NCBI RefSeq assembly: GCF_001968815.1
Contig: NZ_MIEQ01000017.1
Span: forward strand, 62,001-126,000
DNA: 64,000 bases
Source: Motiliproteus sp. MSK22-1
Lineage (GTDB): Bacteria > Pseudomonadota > Gammaproteobacteria > Pseudomonadales > Balneatricaceae
Direction of reading: 5' to 3'
Positions within the stretch are counted from its first letter, which is position 1, and the number at the start of each line of letters is the position of its first letter. Under the pieces are notes generated by a model. The model saw only the letters and a program-made list of their open reading frames with translations. It was not told the origin of the DNA and did not search any database. Positions 34,502 through 43,356 of this stretch are shown piece after piece. The translations under genes and the position numbers were made by a program.

Positions 34502-35172
34502 GTGGTATGCTCCTTTCACTTATTGGTTAACGATATTTCGGTGAATTTCAGAAACTACGTATGGAATAAATACGAAGTATCCCTGAATAAATCTCGAAAA
34601 TTTGTCCCTGTTTACTTTGCCGCTATGTGGATAGGAAAATTTTATCAGGTCTATTTTATTGGTGATTGCGTACTCTTGAATTTTTAATTTATATAAAAGC
34701 GATGTCTTTTTTTTTAGAGCTACAGTTATATATATTTAAATTCCTTAGATATTTTATTCTGTAAGCTCTGAGGGTCTTATCTATTAATTTGGTCGTATTT
34801 TTATTGTCTGTAGATCCATTAATAGTCAACACTGTCTTAGCGTAAAACAATAACAATTTTGGCCACTATAACTGACAAAATGAGTCGTTCATTTTTTGGC
34901 AGGACGTTATTGTTGAGATTGCTGTTGAGATTGTTGCCGTTGCGGTTGAATGAGCAGCATGAGGACAGGTTCTGATATACACTGAAGGTATTGGATCTCT
35001 TGGATGGGTTGCACCAAGGAGAATGTCTCGATACACTGCCATGTTCTGGTTTTAAAGAGCCTCTCTGAACAATGCCGATGTGCTCTTTTATATGCCAGTT
35101 TGCGGTGCGGAACTTTTGTATTCGCAGTAGGTCCATACTCGGACTGAAGAAACAGTATTACGGAGAGAATGA
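34502..35172. other. AT-rich intergenic region upstream of rpoH
   Basis: This 671-bp region holds no convincing gene. The first 300 bp is strikingly AT-rich; the part nearer rpoH is more balanced and carries a 12-bp near-perfect direct repeat (TGTTGAGATTGC/T at 34911 and 34923) and a sigma-E-like promoter at 35109. The divergent promoters of the lipase-like gene and rpoH must lie here. Confidence 0.55.
35109..35137 (+). promoter_or_regulatory. Candidate sigma-E promoter for rpoH
   Basis: GGAACTT (35109-35115), a 16-bp spacer, and TCCATA (35132-35137) resemble the E. coli rpoH P3 promoter (AACTT, 16 bp, TCTGA). The -35 element is a full match and the -10 only partial. It lies about 35 bp before the rpoH start codon. 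Confidence 0.4.
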
Positions 35173-36027
35173 ATGGGTACCAGTTTACAACCGATTGATC
35201 TGATGAGCCCCGGGCGCAATCTGGATGCGTACGTACAGGGTATCGGCCCGATTCCGGTTCTAACTGTAGAAGAAGAACGGGAATTGTCTGAGCGCCTCTA
35301 TTACCAGAATGATCTGGAAGCGGCCCGGCAGTTGGTTATGTCTCACCTTCGCTTTGTGGTTCATATTGCACGGAGCTATTCTGGCTATGGCCTCTCTCAG
35401 GCTGATTTGATTCAGGAAGGCAATGTTGGATTGATGAAAGCGGTTAAGCGCTTTGATCCGACGGTAGGTGTTCGCCTGGTTTCGTTTGCCGTGCATTGGA
35501 TCAAAGCAGAAATGCACGAGTTCATACTACGTAATTGGCGGATCGTTAAGGTGGCCACTACCAAAGCGCAGCGCAAGATGTTCTTTAATCTGCGCAGTAG
35601 TAAGAAGCGATTGGCCTGGTTTACCAATGACGAAGTTAATGCTGTTGCTGAAGATCTGGGGGTTGAACCCAAGGTCGTGAGAGAGATGGAACGACGTTTA
35701 AGCGCTCAGGACATGGCGTTTGATCAGGGTACCGATGATGATGAAGACGAGGCATATAAAGCCCCTGCATATTTCCTTGAAGATAAGCGTAATGATCCAT
35801 CCCGCCTGTTAGAAGACAAGCAGTGGGAAGAAGATTCCAACAGACGCTTGCAAGTGGCTATGGATTCTCTGGATGATCGTAGCCGTAATATTTTGGTACA
35901 ACGCTGGTTGAGTGAGGAGAAGTCTACCCTTCATGAGCTGGCGGCCGAGTATCAGGTATCTGCTGAACGTATTCGTCAATTGGAAAAAAATGCCATGAAG
36001 AAAGTTCGTGGCTTCCTTGAAGCCTGA
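35173..36027 (+). CDS. rpoH: RNA polymerase sigma-32 (heat-shock sigma factor)
   Basis: RpoH directs RNA polymerase to heat-shock promoters. The 284-residue protein has region 2 ([29 protein letters not shown]), the sigma-32-specific RpoH box [15 protein letters not shown], and region 4.2 ([30 protein letters not shown]). GGAGAG precedes the ATG. It is the usual last member of the ftsYEX-rpoH block, here separated by the lipase-like gene. Confidence 0.97.
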   Translation: MGTSLQPIDLMSPGRNLDAYVQGIGPIPVLTVEEERELSERLYYQNDLEAARQLVMSHLRFVVHIARSYSGYGLSQADLIQEGNVGLMKAVKRFDPTVGVRLVSFAVHWIKAEMHEFILRNWRIVKVATTKAQRKMFFNLRSSKKRLAWFTNDEVNAVAEDLGVEPKVVREMERRLSAQDMAFDQGTDDDEDEAYKAPAYFLEDKRNDPSRLLEDKQWEEDSNRRLQVAMDSLDDRSRNILVQRWLSEEKSTLHELAAEYQVSAERIRQLEKNAMKKVRGFLEA

Positions 36028-36049
36028 TATCTGCCTCTGATTTTAAGAA

Positions 36050-36071
36050 AACGCCGGGTTATCCCGGCGTT
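36050..36071 (+). terminator. Hairpin terminator after rpoH
   Basis: AACGCCGGG (36050-36058) and CCCGGCGTT (36063-36071) form a perfect 9-bp stem with a TTAT loop, 22 bp after the rpoH stop. The following GTTGTATCT is only moderately T-rich. Confidence 0.65.
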
Positions 36072-36127
36072 GTTGTATCTGGGGGGATGGTATAACAGCT
36101 AATTCCCCAATATGTAGGTTGCCTCCT

Positions 36128-36532
36128 ATGACATTGATCTCCCCCCGCTTCTATTTGCTCATGGCGGCAGTCGGTGGTTTTCTCTCCGTGTCCCTCGGTG
36201 CCTTTGGCGCTCATACTCTTCAGGGGTTTCTCACCGTCGAAAAACTGACAACTTATGAAACGGCTAACCGGTACTTGATGTATCACAGTCTGGCGCTGCT
36301 TGCTATCAGCCTATTGTTGTTATCACAGTCACAGTTGCAGCGGCAATGTGCTGACCGGTTAAAAAGAGTTGCCGGGCTTTGGACTATTGGGTGCAGTGTA
36401 TTCTCCGGTAGTTTGTATATACTCTGCCTGGCTGATATTCGTTGGTTGGTTTGGTTGACTCCCATTGGGGGGTTGTTACTTTTAGCAGGCTGGGTGCTGC
36501 TGGTTCAGGCTGCTTACCGATATCCTGATTAA
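36128..36532 (+). CDS. DUF423 membrane protein (YgdD-like)
   Basis: This 134-residue inner-membrane protein has about four hydrophobic helices. The N-terminal FLSVSLGAFGAHTL is the DUF423 hallmark, and TYETANRYLMYHSLALL also fits. The ATG at 36128 is preferred to a TTG three codons earlier. Function is unknown for the family. The rpoH - DUF423 - thiS neighbourhood matches Pseudomonas. Confidence 0.88.
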   Translation: MTLISPRFYLLMAAVGGFLSVSLGAFGAHTLQGFLTVEKLTTYETANRYLMYHSLALLAISLLLLSQSQLQRQCADRLKRVAGLWTIGCSVFSGSLYILCLADIRWLVWLTPIGGLLLLAGWVLLVQAAYRYPD

Positions 36533-36843
36533 AGATCTGACAAGCTACGGAGCGATATTAGCCGGATTGCTTGTTATATGAAGTGACTACTTACCATCAG
36601 TAATATTGGTAGTGATTACTTACTACTAAGTAATTGCAGAAAAACCCTGAGCCGTAATGAAAGTTGACTGAGTGTCCCAGACATTCTTATCAATACGCAC
36701 TAAGCTTTTGGGGTTTTATTTTGGTACGGAGGCCCTATATATGAGACTTATGGTGAATTCAGTCCGCTTGAGTTGAGTCGGGTTTTTCGTGATTGGTTGG
36801 TGTAATGTCTTTGACAGACGGGTGCCGAGATGGTGGACGAAAG
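36533..36843. other. Intergenic region between DUF423 gene and thiS
   Basis: This 311-bp region contains no gene. It carries the perfect palindrome listed at 36615-36634. A thiamine pyrophosphate riboswitch was looked for and its conserved CUGAGA and ACC-UUGAACC-UGA elements were not found. Confidence 0.5.
36615..36634. repeat. Perfect inverted repeat upstream of thiS
   Basis: ATTACTTA (36615-36622), CTAC, TAAGTAAT (36627-36634) is a perfect 8-bp-arm palindrome. It has no T-run, so it could be an operator or an RNA hairpin upstream of the thiS-thiG pair. Confidence 0.6.
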
Positions 36844-37047
36844 ATGATTGAAATCCAGTTAAATGGTGAGGCCTATGAGGTCGAGGCTGGCTGTACTATT
36901 TCCAAAATGCTTGAAGGCATGGGGTTGGCTGGTAAGCGGATTGCCATAGAATATAATCAGGATATTCTACTGAAAAGTGAGCATGAGCAAACCACACTCC
37001 AGGCGAATGACAGGGTAGAGGTTGTCCATGCAATTGGTGGGGGCTGA
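36844..37047 (+). CDS. thiS: Sulfur carrier protein ThiS
   Basis: ThiS carries sulfur as a C-terminal thiocarboxylate for thiazole synthesis in thiamine biosynthesis. The 67-residue ubiquitin-like protein ends HAIGGG, with the required terminal Gly-Gly. The start is the ATG at 36844 (MIEIQLNGEAYEV); the frame is open further upstream from 36793 but family alignment favours this start. thiG follows after 99 bp. Confidence 0.93.
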   Translation: MIEIQLNGEAYEVEAGCTISKMLEGMGLAGKRIAIEYNQDILLKSEHEQTTLQANDRVEVVHAIGGG

Positions 37048-37146
37048 CTCTCCCGGTGAGTTCATTGAATACTGTTATTCGAGCAATATCATCATTTTCC
37101 TGAGAACGTTTAGTTTCAGGTATTTTACAATTGTAGAGAAGTCGTT

Positions 37147-38007
37147 ATGAACGAGTCCGTTTCAGAAAGCCAAGCGTCATCCGAGCCGTCACCTGAGCTA
37201 AATGTATCGTCGGTAAATACTGCATCTGCAGATAAGCCCTTAGAATTTGGTGGACTGAGTTTTAAGTCTCGTTTATTGGTGGGAACCGGTAAGTATAAAG
37301 ATCTGCAGGAAACTGGAGAGGCCATTGAAACCAGCGGTGCACAAATTGTAACAGTGGCGGTCAGGCGTACAAACATTGGTCAAAACCCTGATGAACCTAA
37401 CCTTCTTGATGTGATCTCGCCAGATAAATACACTCTGTTGCCTAATACTGCCGGCTGTTTTAACGCAAAAGATGCCGTCCGTACCTGTAAGCTGGCACGG
37501 GAATTATTGGATGGTCATGATCTGGTCAAGCTTGAAGTTCTGGGTGACCAGAAAACCCTATATCCCAATGTAACAGAAACTTTGATAGCCGCACGTGAAC
37601 TTATTGATGATGGGTTCAAAGTGATGGTGTACACCAGTGATGACCCTATTATCGCCAAAGAGCTTGAAGATATGGGTTGTGTGGCGGTCATGCCGCTGGG
37701 GTCCTTAATTGGTTCTGGACTGGGTATTCGCAACCCGTACAATATCAAGTTAATACTCGAAAATGCTAATGTCCCTATTATTGTCGACGCTGGAGTGGGT
37801 ACCGCATCTGACGCCGCGATTGCTATGGAGTTGGGTTGTGACGGCGTCTTGATGAATACTGCTATCGCCGCTGCAGGAAACCCTGTGCTCATGGCGTCAG
37901 CGATGAGAAAGGCCATTGAAGCCGGTCGAGAGTCATACCTGGCTGGTCGAATGCCACGGAAATTATATGCGAGTGCCTCATCTCCGATTGATGGGACTTT
38001 CTTTTAA
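37147..38007 (+). CDS. thiG: Thiazole synthase ThiG
   Basis: ThiG forms the thiazole phosphate moiety of thiamine from deoxyxylulose-5-phosphate, dehydroglycine and ThiS thiocarboxylate. Motifs include [23 protein letters not shown], the Schiff-base lysine in [10 protein letters not shown], and GAGVGT-like [17 protein letters not shown] with [11 protein letters not shown]. The 286-residue product has an N-terminal extension of about 30 Ser/Glu-rich residues before [12 protein letters not shown], where family members usually begin. An internal start in the extension is not evident. Confidence 0.95.
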   Translation: MNESVSESQASSEPSPELNVSSVNTASADKPLEFGGLSFKSRLLVGTGKYKDLQETGEAIETSGAQIVTVAVRRTNIGQNPDEPNLLDVISPDKYTLLPNTAGCFNAKDAVRTCKLARELLDGHDLVKLEVLGDQKTLYPNVTETLIAARELIDDGFKVMVYTSDDPIIAKELEDMGCVAVMPLGSLIGSGLGIRNPYNIKLILENANVPIIVDAGVGTASDAAIAMELGCDGVLMNTAIAAAGNPVLMASAMRKAIEAGRESYLAGRMPRKLYASASSPIDGTFF

Positions 38008-38132
38008 CTGGTATTCTTTTAATTAATAGGCGGCACTTGTACTCAGACCAGAGCAGGTGTCGTTTCTCCAAACGGTCCTGGCTGTTGTAATCAACCAGCA
38101 GGGTTGTAATTACCTGAATGGAAGGGCCTGCA

Positions 38133-39704
38133 GTGTCTCAGCAGCTACTGGAGCATCTACGAAAGCTGACCGAAAGTGGTCAAGCGGAGGTGCTGAAAGG
38201 ATTACAGCACGGTATCGAGAAGGAAGGTTTGCGTGTTGATTGCAAAGGACGGCTGGCGCAAACCGATCACCCGCAGTCTTTGGGCTCTGCGTTAACCAAT
38301 AGTCGAATTACCACTGATTATTCAGAAGCCCTGTTGGAATTTATTACTCCAGTGTTTGCTGATGTTGAGCAGGCTATCTCCTTCCTAGAAGAACTCCATC
38401 GTTATACTTTCAAGCACCTGGAGGGTGAAACCATCTGGTCCGGAAGCATGCCCTGTCACCTGAGCGGCCCGGATGAAGTACCTATTGCACGGTTTGGTAG
38501 CTCTAATATCGGCCGCATGAAACATATTTACCGGGTCGGTCTGGAGCATCGATATGGCAAGGTAATGCAGACCATTGCAGGGATCCACTATAACTTTTCG
38601 TTACCTCAGTCTTTCTGGCCGATATATCAGAAGATATGCAATGACCAGTCGGATATTCAGGATTTTCAATCGGCATCCTATTTTGCGTTGATTAGAAATT
38701 TTCGACGCTATTCCTGGTTATTGATCTATTTGTTTGGTGCTTCTCCAGCCGTCAGTCGTTCGTTTACCAATGGAAATGAAGGCCGACTGCAGTTACTGGA
38801 TCCTGAAACCCTATACAGTCCTTATGCGACGAGCTTGCGGATGAGTGATCTGGGCTACTCCAATCAGGCTCAGGCAGCTTTGAACGTCTGTTATAACCAC
38901 CTGGATAACTACGTTAAAACACTAAGTGATGCGATTAAGACGCCTTACCCAGACTATGAACGGATAGGAGTTAAGGTGGATGGACAATACCGCCAGCTGA
39001 ATAGCAATCTGCTGCAGATTGAGAATGAGTACTATAGCGATATACGTCCTAAGCGGGTAATTCAATCCGGTGAGAAGCCAATCCGGGCCTTAAAGGATCG
39101 TGGTGTTGAGTATGTTGAGGTCAGAAATACAGATATTAACCCTTATCTTCCTGTTGGTATCGATGCTCAACAGTCTCGCTTTCTCGATTCATTTTTACTG
39201 TTTTGTCTATTTTTGGGTAATGATGATATTAGTGACGAAGAGTGCGATCGTATTAAACAGAATCATCATCGGGTTGCCTGGCAGGGTCGGGATCCTCAGC
39301 TCAAGTTACAGACCGACACTGGAGAGATTCTGTTGACGGATCAAGCGAGGGAGCTGCTGAATCAAATTCTTCCGGTCGCTGAGTTATTGGATTCATTGCA
39401 TGATCGTTCCTGCCATAGCAAGTCTGTGGTAGATCAACGATCAAAAATTGACAATCCTGATCTGACCCCCTCAGGAATGATGCTGAAACAGATGCGTGAG
39501 CAAAACCTATCCCATGATGAATTCATTCGTCAGCGCTCCGTACAACACCATGAGCGGCTAAAGGCGGAACCCCTGGCAGAATACAGGTATCAGGAACTAA
39601 GTCGTTTGGCAGAGCAGTCTCTAATTGAACAACAAGCATTGGAGCAACAGTCAGAGCCCTCATTTGAGCATTTTCTTGAGGAGTACTTCCGTCCATCAAA
39701 CTGA
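38133..39704 (+). CDS. gshA: Glutamate-cysteine ligase (class I)
   Basis: GshA makes gamma-glutamylcysteine, the first step of glutathione synthesis. It aligns along its length with E. coli GshA: GIEKEGLRVDCKGRLAQTDHP, ITTDYSEALLEFITPV, IHYNFSLPQSFW, LFGASPAVSRSF, YATSLRMSDLGY and VEVRNTDINPYLPVGID. The GTG at 38133 is chosen because GGAAGGG lies six bases before it; an ATG five codons upstream at 38118 has no ribosome site. It has 523 residues. Confidence 0.95.
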   Translation: MSQQLLEHLRKLTESGQAEVLKGLQHGIEKEGLRVDCKGRLAQTDHPQSLGSALTNSRITTDYSEALLEFITPVFADVEQAISFLEELHRYTFKHLEGETIWSGSMPCHLSGPDEVPIARFGSSNIGRMKHIYRVGLEHRYGKVMQTIAGIHYNFSLPQSFWPIYQKICNDQSDIQDFQSASYFALIRNFRRYSWLLIYLFGASPAVSRSFTNGNEGRLQLLDPETLYSPYATSLRMSDLGYSNQAQAALNVCYNHLDNYVKTLSDAIKTPYPDYERIGVKVDGQYRQLNSNLLQIENEYYSDIRPKRVIQSGEKPIRALKDRGVEYVEVRNTDINPYLPVGIDAQQSRFLDSFLLFCLFLGNDDISDEECDRIKQNHHRVAWQGRDPQLKLQTDTGEILLTDQARELLNQILPVAELLDSLHDRSCHSKSVVDQRSKIDNPDLTPSGMMLKQMREQNLSHDEFIRQRSVQHHERLKAEPLAEYRYQELSRLAEQSLIEQQALEQQSEPSFEHFLEEYFRPSN

Positions 39705-39708
39705 TTCG

Positions 39709-39740
39709 GTCGTGTCAAGCAACTGTCGTGTCAAGCAACT
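39709..39740. repeat. 16-bp perfect tandem duplication after gshA
   Basis: GTCGTGTCAAGCAACT occurs twice head to tail (39709-39724, 39725-39740), starting 5 bp after the gshA stop codon. An imperfect hairpin (GGACTG 39744, CAGTCC 39766) with a T-run in its loop follows. Confidence 0.92.
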
Positions 39741-39891
39741 AGGGGACTGTCTTTTTTCAAGAGGGCAGTCCTAGGTGGTGGCTCGCGTCTAACAGTTTTG
39801 ACTCTCGTCCCGTCGCTTCATCGCGAAATTGTTTTCGTGATGAAACGCCTTCAGGTCGCTTTTTCTGTAATTCATCGTTTACAGCAGATGG

Positions 39892-40311
39892 TTATTGCTG
39901 GACAACAAAACTGGTGAACAGAAGGTCTTTAATCATTTCGTAGCCGTCATTGCCATACTCGACGACCAGAATCTGCCGCAGCTCTTCTAATGCTTCCAGG
40001 CGGATGTGATCACGACCTGCTGCGGTAGCAACATCTTCAGAAGTTTGTCGGCTGAGCAGCATAACCAGGCTGTTACGAATTGGTGGTTGATGCAGCTTGA
40101 CCTTCCCTTCAGCATCACCCTGAGGAACAATCAGTGTCACTTCAGTCTTAAGGTATTTTAGTGGGCCCGGGCCGCCAAAACTTACAATGAAAGGTGGCTG
40201 AAGCTCGATATACTCAGAGCCTCCACTTTGCTTCGGTTCTGCATCCTGAGCAAAGCTGAATGAAGGGGTTATTAACAGCATAAATATCAGTATTAAAGGG
40301 CGAAGGTTCAT
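39892..40311 (-). CDS. FliL-like protein with signal peptide
   Basis: This 139-residue protein resembles the flagellar basal-body FliL family: YIELQPPFIVSFGGPG, LKTEVTLIV, HQPPIRNSLVMLLSRQTSEDV and the C-terminal LFTSFVVQ. Instead of a membrane anchor it has a likely cleavable signal peptide (LRPLILIFMLLITPSFSFAQ). The ATG at 40311 has AAGAGA six bases before it; another ATG five codons earlier lacks a site. No flagellar gene is nearby, so it is one of the orphan FliL-like proteins, probably periplasmic, of unknown role. Confidence 0.85.
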   Translation of the reverse strand: MNLRPLILIFMLLITPSFSFAQDAEPKQSGGSEYIELQPPFIVSFGGPGPLKYLKTEVTLIVPQGDAEGKVKLHQPPIRNSLVMLLSRQTSEDVATAAGRDHIRLEALEELRQILVVEYGNDGYEMIKDLLFTSFVVQQ

Positions 40312-40757
40312 AGATAATCTCTTCATTTTCTATGGAATTTTCAGAATATCACCAGTATATAACGTAATCACCGATGCTGCCTAACCTGTATCAAACAGCT
40401 GGGGTTGCTTGATGGGCTCGGTTCCTTTTTTAGCAGAGCCTATGTGGTTAACTGGAGAACCGAAGCTTTGCTTTCAATCTGAATTAATACTTATTGTTAG
40501 CTTATGAAGACATACTTATGTTGCTATCCAGATCTGCTTGGAGATAGTATTGCTTCAAAGAGAAGCTAAAAAACCAATCTCGGTTAAGCGAATATTGCTG
40601 TCTTGATGCGGTGGTTTTGATTCGATCAGCGTGATCGATGAAAATTGGATTCTCAGCAATTTTGCAGTAGCGTTTGAGTCTGGATGAAATCGGCGAGTGC
40701 TGTCACAATATACCGATTTAGGAAGGCTTCGACAGAAGTTTTGGGAAGGAGTATAGC
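40312..40757. other. Intergenic region between fliL-like gene and rsd
   Basis: This 446-bp region lies between divergent genes and holds no credible gene. An imperfect inverted repeat (GCTCGGTTC near 40416, GAACCGAAGC near 40457) is visible. Promoter elements could not be assigned with confidence. Confidence 0.45.
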
Positions 40758-41222
40758 ATGCTTGAAAAATGTCAGAGTGCCAAAGAGCGCTGGGGAGGGG
40801 TCAGCGAGCTGATAGACCGTTGGTTACAGGAACGCCAGGATCTATTGGGATTATTCGTAGCCTTACCTCAGAAAGAACTTGGAGATGATGTGGTAGAAAT
40901 GCTGCGGAGCTTCAGTCAGATTCTTGTGGACTATGCATCTTCCTGGCACTTTGGTGTCTATGAGCACTTGCTTGCAGAGGCCGATGAGTTTAATGATGGT
41001 GGTATTGAGCTGGCCAAGGATCTGGATCCAAAAATTCGGGCGACGACTGACACCATTCTTAATTTTAATGATCAGTATTCGGAAGTGCTGGTACTGAAAG
41101 TACAGGATGTGGTCCATCTTAGTGAGAGGTTGTCAGTATTAGGTGAAGCGCTGGCAGAGCGTTTTGAGCTGGAAGATCAGCTGATTGAGCGTCTTCATAC
41201 TGCCCACAAGAATCGCATCTAA
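40758..41222 (+). CDS. rsd: Rsd/AlgQ family anti-sigma-70 factor
   Basis: Rsd/AlgQ binds free RpoD region 4 and favours alternative sigma factors; in Pseudomonas AlgQ also affects alginate and siderophore genes. The 154-residue protein begins MLEKCQSAKERWGGVSELIDRWLQERQ, the family signature, and is all-helical with the conserved HFGVYEHL. AAGGAG lies before the ATG. It is followed after 17 bp by a WD40 lipoprotein; the neighbouring FKBP and ABC-F genes match the algQ region of Pseudomonas. Confidence 0.92.
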   Translation: MLEKCQSAKERWGGVSELIDRWLQERQDLLGLFVALPQKELGDDVVEMLRSFSQILVDYASSWHFGVYEHLLAEADEFNDGGIELAKDLDPKIRATTDTILNFNDQYSEVLVLKVQDVVHLSERLSVLGEALAERFELEDQLIERLHTAHKNRI

Positions 41223-41239
41223 GGAGATAGATAGAGGAG

Positions 41240-42220
41240 ATGGGCAGCATCTTTGGCCGTTTGGCTGCGGTGATCGGGGCAAGTGTGCTGGTTGGTGCCT
41301 GCAGCTCTGGTGATAGTCCCGACACTCAGGTTGAATATGCTGTTCAGGGAGTCTATACAGCGGCACTTTCTGCTGATGCTCGATATGCTGCAGTTGGTTC
41401 TATTCAGCACGGTGGTAGCCTTTGGAACAGCGTTCAGCATGAGCGTCTGTATAACTGGAACCACAAAGAAGGCAGTTATACCGATCTGGTTGCGACAGCC
41501 TTTTCTCCCGACGGCGAATATGCGGTAACTGCTGGCCAGCAAACCCTGGTTCTTTGGGAAACTTCAACAGGTAAGCCCCACTGGTTTTGGAATTCTCCTG
41601 CGGCAGTGCTGGATATTGCACTGTCCCCTGAAGGCAGTTATGCGTTGCTGGGTCTGATTGATCACACGGCAGTTTACTTTGACATTAAAAATGGCGGTCT
41701 AAAGCAGACGCTGCACCATCAGGGGCGAGTCAGAGCTGTGGATTTGAGCGATGACGGTAATCTTGGGCTAACCGGTTCTGATAATAATCTGGCAAAGCTT
41801 TGGAATATGCAAAATGGAGAGCTTCTTCAGACCGTCGAGCATGAAAACAGCGTAAATACAGTCGCCTTGTCACCCAGTGGTCGCTATGCATTCAGTGCCA
41901 GCCAGTTAGACAGAGCATTTATCTGGGATACACAGAGCGGAAACATTCTTCATACCCTCAGTGGTGACGAAGGTTTTTTAGCTAAGCGTTTGAGTTACAC
42001 CGCAGCAGTTTTTTCTCCCAATAGTGATCAGTTACTAACCGGCAATACAGGCGGTCTCGTGCAGTTGTGGGATGTGCGTGAAGGTAAGGAATTGAGGCGC
42101 TGGCAGGTGTTTCTTCGTGATAAATTTCGACCGACCAGTGCGACTGTTTTTGCACTCGCTTTCAGCAATAGAGGCTACACGGCCGTGGCTGCCAATGGCT
42201 TTATAAATCAGTTGAAATAG
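41240..42220 (+). CDS. WD40-repeat lipoprotein
   Basis: This 326-residue protein has a lipoprotein signal (LAAVIGASVLVGAC, modified Cys21 followed by SSGDS) and about six WD40-type blades: LVATAFSPDGEYAVTAGQQTLVLWE, VLDIALSPEGSYALLG, VRAVDLSDDGNLGLTGSDNNLAKLWN, VNTVALSPSGRYAFSA, and a last one ending VQLWDVREG. It is predicted to be a membrane-anchored beta-propeller facing the periplasm. Residue 22 being Ser suggests outer-membrane sorting. It is 17 bp after rsd and likely co-transcribed. Partners are unknown; WD40 lipoproteins outside BamB-like proteins are uncommon in this group. Confidence 0.85.
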   Translation: MGSIFGRLAAVIGASVLVGACSSGDSPDTQVEYAVQGVYTAALSADARYAAVGSIQHGGSLWNSVQHERLYNWNHKEGSYTDLVATAFSPDGEYAVTAGQQTLVLWETSTGKPHWFWNSPAAVLDIALSPEGSYALLGLIDHTAVYFDIKNGGLKQTLHHQGRVRAVDLSDDGNLGLTGSDNNLAKLWNMQNGELLQTVEHENSVNTVALSPSGRYAFSASQLDRAFIWDTQSGNILHTLSGDEGFLAKRLSYTAAVFSPNSDQLLTGNTGGLVQLWDVREGKELRRWQVFLRDKFRPTSATVFALAFSNRGYTAVAANGFINQLK

Positions 42221-42290
42221 CTTTGCCTGATTTTTAATCAGATACTGATCTGATTAAACGTTGGGCAGGGTGGAGTGTATAAGTGATCGG

Positions 42291-42326
42291 AAAAAGGGAG
42301 AGATACTGAGTATCCCTCCCTTTTTT
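42291..42326. terminator. Bidirectional terminator between WD40 gene and FKBP gene
   Basis: AAAAAGGGAG-AGATAC, loop TGAG, then TATCCCTCCCTTTTTT form a long near-perfect stem with a T-run on each strand. It serves the two convergent genes. Confidence 0.85.
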
Positions 42327-42350
42327 GATCATTTTAAAAAGTGTTATCGG

Positions 42351-43094
42351 TTACGGCTGAGTTTTTGCTTCTGGCTCGGTTGCTGCCTGTTCTTCAGCTG
42401 CAGGTGGCTCAGGGTTAATGGCAAGTAACTCTACTTCAAATACCAATGTCGAGTTTGGTCCAATAACAGGTCCCATACCGCTTGGGCCGTAGGCTAAATC
42501 AGCAGGGATATACAATTTGGCCTTGGTTCCTTCATTAACCAACTGAAGACCTTCAGTCCAGCCTTTGATGACACCGTTTAGTGGGAATGTGGCAGGGCCT
42601 CCGTGGCTGTAGGAGCTATCAAACTCGGTACCATCGATGAGTGTGCCACGATAGTGGACCTGAACAGTGTCAGTTTCTTTGGGCATCGGTCCTGTTCCCT
42701 TGGACAGGATTTCGTATTGCAGGCCGCTTTCAGTCGTGACGATGCCTTCTTTCTTGCCATTTTCTACTAGAAACATTTCGCCTTTTTCTTTATTGGCATT
42801 TGCCTGGGCGAGCTGAGCCTCTTGTTGACGCTGCTGGAACAGTTGTTGGATCTCTGCAACAGCAGCACGCAGCTCGTCGTCAGAAAGAGTACGGTTGGAT
42901 TTAAGGGAAGATTCTTCCATGCCAAGGCGGAAAGCTTCAAGGTCGAGAGTATATCCCAACGCCTGCAGTCTGGAACCTGCTTCGAGACCGGTCAGATAGC
43001 TGGCTTTTTTGTCCAGTGTATCAATTTCTGCAAATGCTAAAGGGGATGTAACCAGTGAGCAAGCCAGGGCGCTGAGCAACAATTTTTTTTTCAT
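42351..43094 (-). CDS. FKBP-type peptidyl-prolyl isomerase (FkpA/Mip-like)
   Basis: This 247-residue periplasmic foldase has a signal peptide (KLLLSALACSLVTSPLAFA). An N-terminal helical dimerisation domain (about residues 25-115, Gln/Ala-rich) is followed by a C-terminal FKBP domain (about 130-228) with VQVHYRGTLIDGTEFDSSY, GVIKGWTEGLQLV, AKLYIPADLAYG and TLVFEVELL. A short Pro/Glu/Ala tail follows. The ATG at 43094 is six bases from AAGGA; one directly upstream is too close. It sits between rsd and yheS, an order shared with Pseudomonas. Confidence 0.94.
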   Translation of the reverse strand: MKKKLLLSALACSLVTSPLAFAEIDTLDKKASYLTGLEAGSRLQALGYTLDLEAFRLGMEESSLKSNRTLSDDELRAAVAEIQQLFQQRQQEAQLAQANANKEKGEMFLVENGKKEGIVTTESGLQYEILSKGTGPMPKETDTVQVHYRGTLIDGTEFDSSYSHGGPATFPLNGVIKGWTEGLQLVNEGTKAKLYIPADLAYGPSGMGPVIGPNSTLVFEVELLAINPEPPAAEEQAATEPEAKTQP

Positions 43095-43356
43095 CATGTG
43101 TCCTTATAGGGAGGAACTGAACTGCAAATCCTTGGTATGGGTAGGATCTTATAGGAATCCTACCTATTGAGGGGTCATTTAACTGGAAAGTTCCCGCAAT
43201 TTCCAGTCACTGGCAAAAATCAGCTGTTCTGACGTGGGTTTGTGAAAATCTGAGCTATGTTTGAAAAAATAACCTGGATGACGAGGGTATATAGCTGTAA
43301 ATCGATAGCCAGTCGGTACTCTACCTTGGGTTCCGGCTGTGATAAACTTCGCCGCC

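Noticed and set aside
34475-34687. Plus-strand 70-codon frame upstream of the lipase gene
   Set aside because: Overlaps the lipase start and lies in AT-rich DNA; no ribosome site and no family resemblance.
36533-36843. Possible TPP riboswitch before thiS
   Set aside because: AACCCTGAG near 36644 suggested one, but the paired conserved TPP elements and spacing are absent.
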